The notes beneath the pieces are model-generated. The model did no database searches, was not told the DNA's origin, and saw only the letters and a program-made list of their open reading frames with translations. From positions 1-8,521 of the forward strand of contig JAKSBO010000204.1 of assembly GCA_022361095.1 (NCBI GenBank): a stretch of 8,521 nt of DNA, read 5' to 3'. Of the stretch, positions 6,779 through 8,521 are shown piece by piece; the first letter of the stretch is position 1; each line of letters opens with the position of its first letter. The stretch comes from Desulfobacterales bacterium. GTDB taxonomy: Bacteria > Desulfobacterota > Desulfobacteria > Desulfobacterales > Desulfobacteraceae. Both the position numbers and the translations under genes were made by a program.

Positions 6779-6860
6779 GCCTTGAACTCGAACAGAATTG
6801 GCCCTTTTTTTCACGGAAACTAAATAAACATTTGCCTGGGCAAAAACAGGAACAAAAAAA

Positions 6861-6906
6861 ACAGCCCGGGGGATAAGCGTTTATCCCCCGGGCTGTATTA
6901 TTTTTT
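6861..6906. terminator. Bidirectional intrinsic terminator
   Basis: Positions 6861-6876 and 6881-6896 form a perfect 16-bp GC-rich stem with a 4-base loop (GCGT). In the minus direction a run of seven Ts follows the stem at once (A-run 6854-6860 on the plus strand), which is textbook. In the plus direction the stem is followed by ATTATTTTTT (6897-6906), also serviceable. It ends minus-strand transcripts from the small L7/L12-like frame, whose TAA lies one base from the stem, and it can stop plus-strand read-through from the SYLF gene before lexA. Confidence 0.93.
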
Positions 6907-7019
6907 GGGGTGTTCTTTGGCTTTTCTGTGGACAGTGCAATGCCCCGTGCATGGCGCATATAGGCAATAATAGAGATCCGTGATCCTGCGGCAATATATT
7001 CCCGCACCTGGGGTGTCAA
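6898..7019 (-). pseudogene. Small L7/L12 C-terminal-domain-like gene, apparently frameshifted
   Basis: From a possible TTG start at 7019 the minus strand reads TPQVREYIAAGSRISIIAY followed by MRHARGIALSTE. This resembles the ribosomal L7/L12 C-terminal helix pattern (basic-I..I...R...G..L..AK). Near the GAAAAG at about 6921-6926 the frame fails: the original frame continues into the terminator hairpin without a stop, while the alternative frame reads AKEHPKK and then TAA at 6900-6898, one base before the terminator stem. Removing two As would restore a protein of about 38 residues ending LSTEAKEHPKK. The terminator placement supports a real minus-strand gene ending here. A possible promoter is TTGTAA (7059-7054) with TAGGAT (7036-7031), spacer 17, but the start codon lacks a well-spaced Shine-Dalgarno. 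It could be a decayed gene, a sequencing error or programmed slippage. The L7/L12 relationship is pattern-based only. Confidence 0.45.
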
Positions 7020-7041
7020 TGTTTAATTCTATCCTATAAAC

Positions 7042-7107
7042 TTTACAAACTATTTACAATATACTTTACATTTATATTGACAATGAACGTGGCTTCTGAC
7101 ACATTAT
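7042..7107 (+). promoter_or_regulatory. lexA promoter region with phased TTTACA/TTGACA repeats
   Basis: TTTACA occurs at 7042-7047, 7053-7058 and 7065-7070, and TTGACA at 7077-7082, with spacings of 11, 12 and 12 bases. TTGACA is a perfect -35 hexamer; CATTAT at 7102-7107 is a possible -10 with a long 19-base spacer. An inverted repeat, CAATATA (7057-7063) and TATATTG (7073-7079), with 9 bases between, overlaps the -35. Either pattern could be the operator through which LexA represses itself, which is common for lexA genes. I do not recognise a described LexA box, such as the GGTT..ACC type of some deltaproteobacteria. Confidence 0.5.
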
Positions 7108-7129
7108 TAAAAAATCACGGGACTGAATC

Positions 7130-7777
7130 ATGGTGAAAATGAGACCCAAACTCACAGAGAAGCAAAAAAAGGTCATGGCCTTTTTAAAGTCCACACTTGG
7201 ACAATCCGGAGAGACACCAAGCCTTAGAGAGATGGCTAAACGCCTTGCCATCAGCCACGCAGCCGTGGCACAGACCCTGAAGTTGCTTGAAGCCAAAGGG
7301 TATATCCGCAGGCTGGGGCGGTACAGCAGAAACATCGTTATTTTGGATGATACCGGTAGCATGGACCCGGATCATCGTAAAAAAATTGTCCCCATTGTGG
7401 GACGGATCACCGCCGGACTCCCGATTTACGCCGGCCAGGAGTGGGACGGTAATATGGTGGTGGACGCCACCCTCTATCCCGGTGATAATCTGTTTGCCCT
7501 GAAGGTCCAGGGCCAGTCCATGAAAAACGCGGGGATTTTTGACCGGGACATTGCCATATGCAGACCCCGGCAATATGCCGTGGACAGGGAGATTGTGGTG
7601 GCCCTGATCAACGGGGAAGAGGCTACGATCAAGCGTTTTTTTCTGCATGCCGACCACATTGAACTGCGCCCGGAAAATCCTGCTTTCAGTGTCCGGACCT
7701 ATGGATTTGACGATATCATGATCCAGGGTAAGGTGATCGGTATTATCCGCTCCGCCCAGGCCATGGAAGGGGAATAG
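7130..7777 (+). CDS. lexA: LexA repressor (SOS regulator with self-cleaving peptidase domain)
   Basis: The 215-residue protein has the LexA layout. A winged-helix DNA-binding domain (residues 5-72) contains TPSLREMAKRLAISHAAVAQ and LEAKGYIRR. A short linker precedes the S24 peptidase fold. The self-cleavage site is Ala95-Gly96 in GRITAGLP, the catalytic serine is Ser130 in QGQSMKNAGI, and the catalytic lysine is Lys168 in EEATIKRF. LexA represses DNA-damage genes and cleaves itself when bound to RecA filaments. The recognition helix differs from the E. coli type, fitting a different operator. The ATG at 7130 has a modest GGGA 7 bases upstream (7119-7122); GTG 7133 or ATG 7139 are possible. 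The DUF72 gene follows after 4 bases, which suggests an operon. Confidence 0.96.
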   Translation: MVKMRPKLTEKQKKVMAFLKSTLGQSGETPSLREMAKRLAISHAAVAQTLKLLEAKGYIRRLGRYSRNIVILDDTGSMDPDHRKKIVPIVGRITAGLPIYAGQEWDGNMVVDATLYPGDNLFALKVQGQSMKNAGIFDRDIAICRPRQYAVDREIVVALINGEEATIKRFFLHADHIELRPENPAFSVRTYGFDDIMIQGKVIGIIRSAQAMEGE

Positions 7778-7781
7778 GGCG

Positions 7782-8521
7782 GTGGAGAGGCTGTGTGCGG
7801 GCACAAGCGGCTACTCCTATACAGAGTGGGTGGATGCAGGGGTCTACCCGGCCGGCACCCATGCCGCCGGTATGCTGCCGGCCTATGCCGGCATGTTCAA
7901 GGCCACGGAACTTAACTATACCTGGTACCAGATGCCCAGGGCCCGGTCCCTTGAACGGATGGCAGCCCAGGTGCCCCAAGGGTTCATGTTCAGTGTCAAA
8001 CTCACCCGTACCATGACCCATGAAGTGGACAAAACCGAATGGATCCGGGAGGTGCTGATGTTTCGTCAGGGCATTGCCCCCCTGGAAACCACGGGTTGCC
8101 TGTTGTGCATATTGGTCCAGCTTCCCCCTTATTTCACGCGGACCCCGGAACGCAGATTCTATCTGGCCGCCTTGCTGGATGAGCTTTCAGGGTTGCCCGT
8201 GGCCGTTGAATTCCGGCATCCTTCCTGGGTTCATGACAAGGTCTTTTATGAATTTGAACGGCGGGGCGTCACCCTGGTGACCGTGGATGGCCCGGACCTG
8301 CCTAACCTGTTCCCCCGACTTGATATTGTGACCAATCCACAGCTTTTTTACTTGCGGCTGCACGGCAGAAACAGCCAGGGCTGGCGTTCGGGCAATATGC
8401 AGAAGCAATTTGACTACAATTACAGTGAAACCGAACTCAAGGAGCTTGCCGGCACCATTTCCAATACCCTTGGGCCTGACGCAGACACCGGCGCCGTTTT
8501 TTTCAACAATCATGTCCGGGG
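7782..8521 (+). CDS. DUF72 (YecE-like) family protein, 3' end beyond window
   Basis: An open frame starts at GTG 7782, with AAGGGG at 7767-7772 as ribosome binding site, and runs 246 codons to the window edge with no stop. Conserved DUF72 blocks are present: AGTSGYSYTEW (residues 6-16), ELNYTWYQMP, FSVKLTRTMTHE, VQLPPYF, VAVEFRHPSW, FYLRLHGRN, YNYSETEL and FFNNHVR near the edge. Since that FNNH motif lies close to the C-terminus in the family, only a few tens of residues should be missing. DUF72 proteins have a TIM-barrel-like fold; their function is unknown, though conserved His and acidic residues suggest an enzyme. It lies 4 bases after lexA, so it is likely cotranscribed and induced with the SOS response. 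Confidence 0.92.
   Translation, partial: MERLCAGTSGYSYTEWVDAGVYPAGTHAAGMLPAYAGMFKATELNYTWYQMPRARSLERMAAQVPQGFMFSVKLTRTMTHEVDKTEWIREVLMFRQGIAPLETTGCLLCILVQLPPYFTRTPERRFYLAALLDELSGLPVAVEFRHPSWVHDKVFYEFERRGVTLVTVDGPDLPNLFPRLDIVTNPQLFYLRLHGRNSQGWRSGNMQKQFDYNYSETELKELAGTISNTLGPDADTGAVFFNNHVR

Noticed and set aside
7184..7804. 206-codon open frame on the minus strand opposite lexA
   Set aside because: Shadow of the well-supported LexA frame, with no recognisable motif and no start signal.
1..8521. CRISPR array, insertion sequence or defence system
   Set aside because: No regularly spaced long repeats, transposase, integrase, nuclease or toxin-antitoxin motifs were seen in any frame.

Overview
The window reads like a chromosomal segment of a sulfate-reducing deltaproteobacterium, most likely of the Desulfobacteraceae type (Desulfobacter/Desulfobacula/Desulfotignum). 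This is an inference from a selenocysteine tRNA, a c7/c3-type multiheme cytochrome, a complete TRAP transporter, mid-range GC coding sequence and AT-rich intergenic regions. No database search was possible.

Layout. Positions 1-450 hold the start of an AT-rich, unrecognised minus-strand gene cut by the window edge, then tRNA-Sec (selC, minus strand) with a clear sigma70-type promoter. A minus-strand HAD-superfamily phosphatase (446-1063) is divergent from modF (1219-2619, plus), an orphan tandem ABC ATPase. modF converges on a minus-strand TRAP operon in the order dctP (5460-4477), dctQ (4409-3924), dctM (3927-2647). Divergent from dctP, two plus-strand genes encode exported proteins: a triheme cytochrome c (5694-6050) and a SYLF-domain protein (6097-6678). 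A 450-base gap (6679-7129) holds inverted repeats, a near-perfect bidirectional terminator and the remains of a small minus-strand gene resembling the C-terminal domain of ribosomal protein L7/L12, apparently frameshifted. Phased TTTACA-type repeats then lead into lexA (7130-7777), followed after 4 bases by a DUF72 gene (7782 to the window end).

How the genes work together. The TRAP genes form one uptake unit for an organic acid. The cytochrome and SYLF genes are probably cotranscribed and both products are exported. lexA and the DUF72 gene probably form an SOS-controlled operon. The other genes look like independent housekeeping units.

No new multi-gene system is evident. The points most worth a second look are the decayed first ATPase domain of ModF, the cytochrome's missing distal histidine, the frameshifted L7/L12-like gene next to a strong terminator, the palindromic repeats at 6700-6778, and the repeats upstream of lexA.
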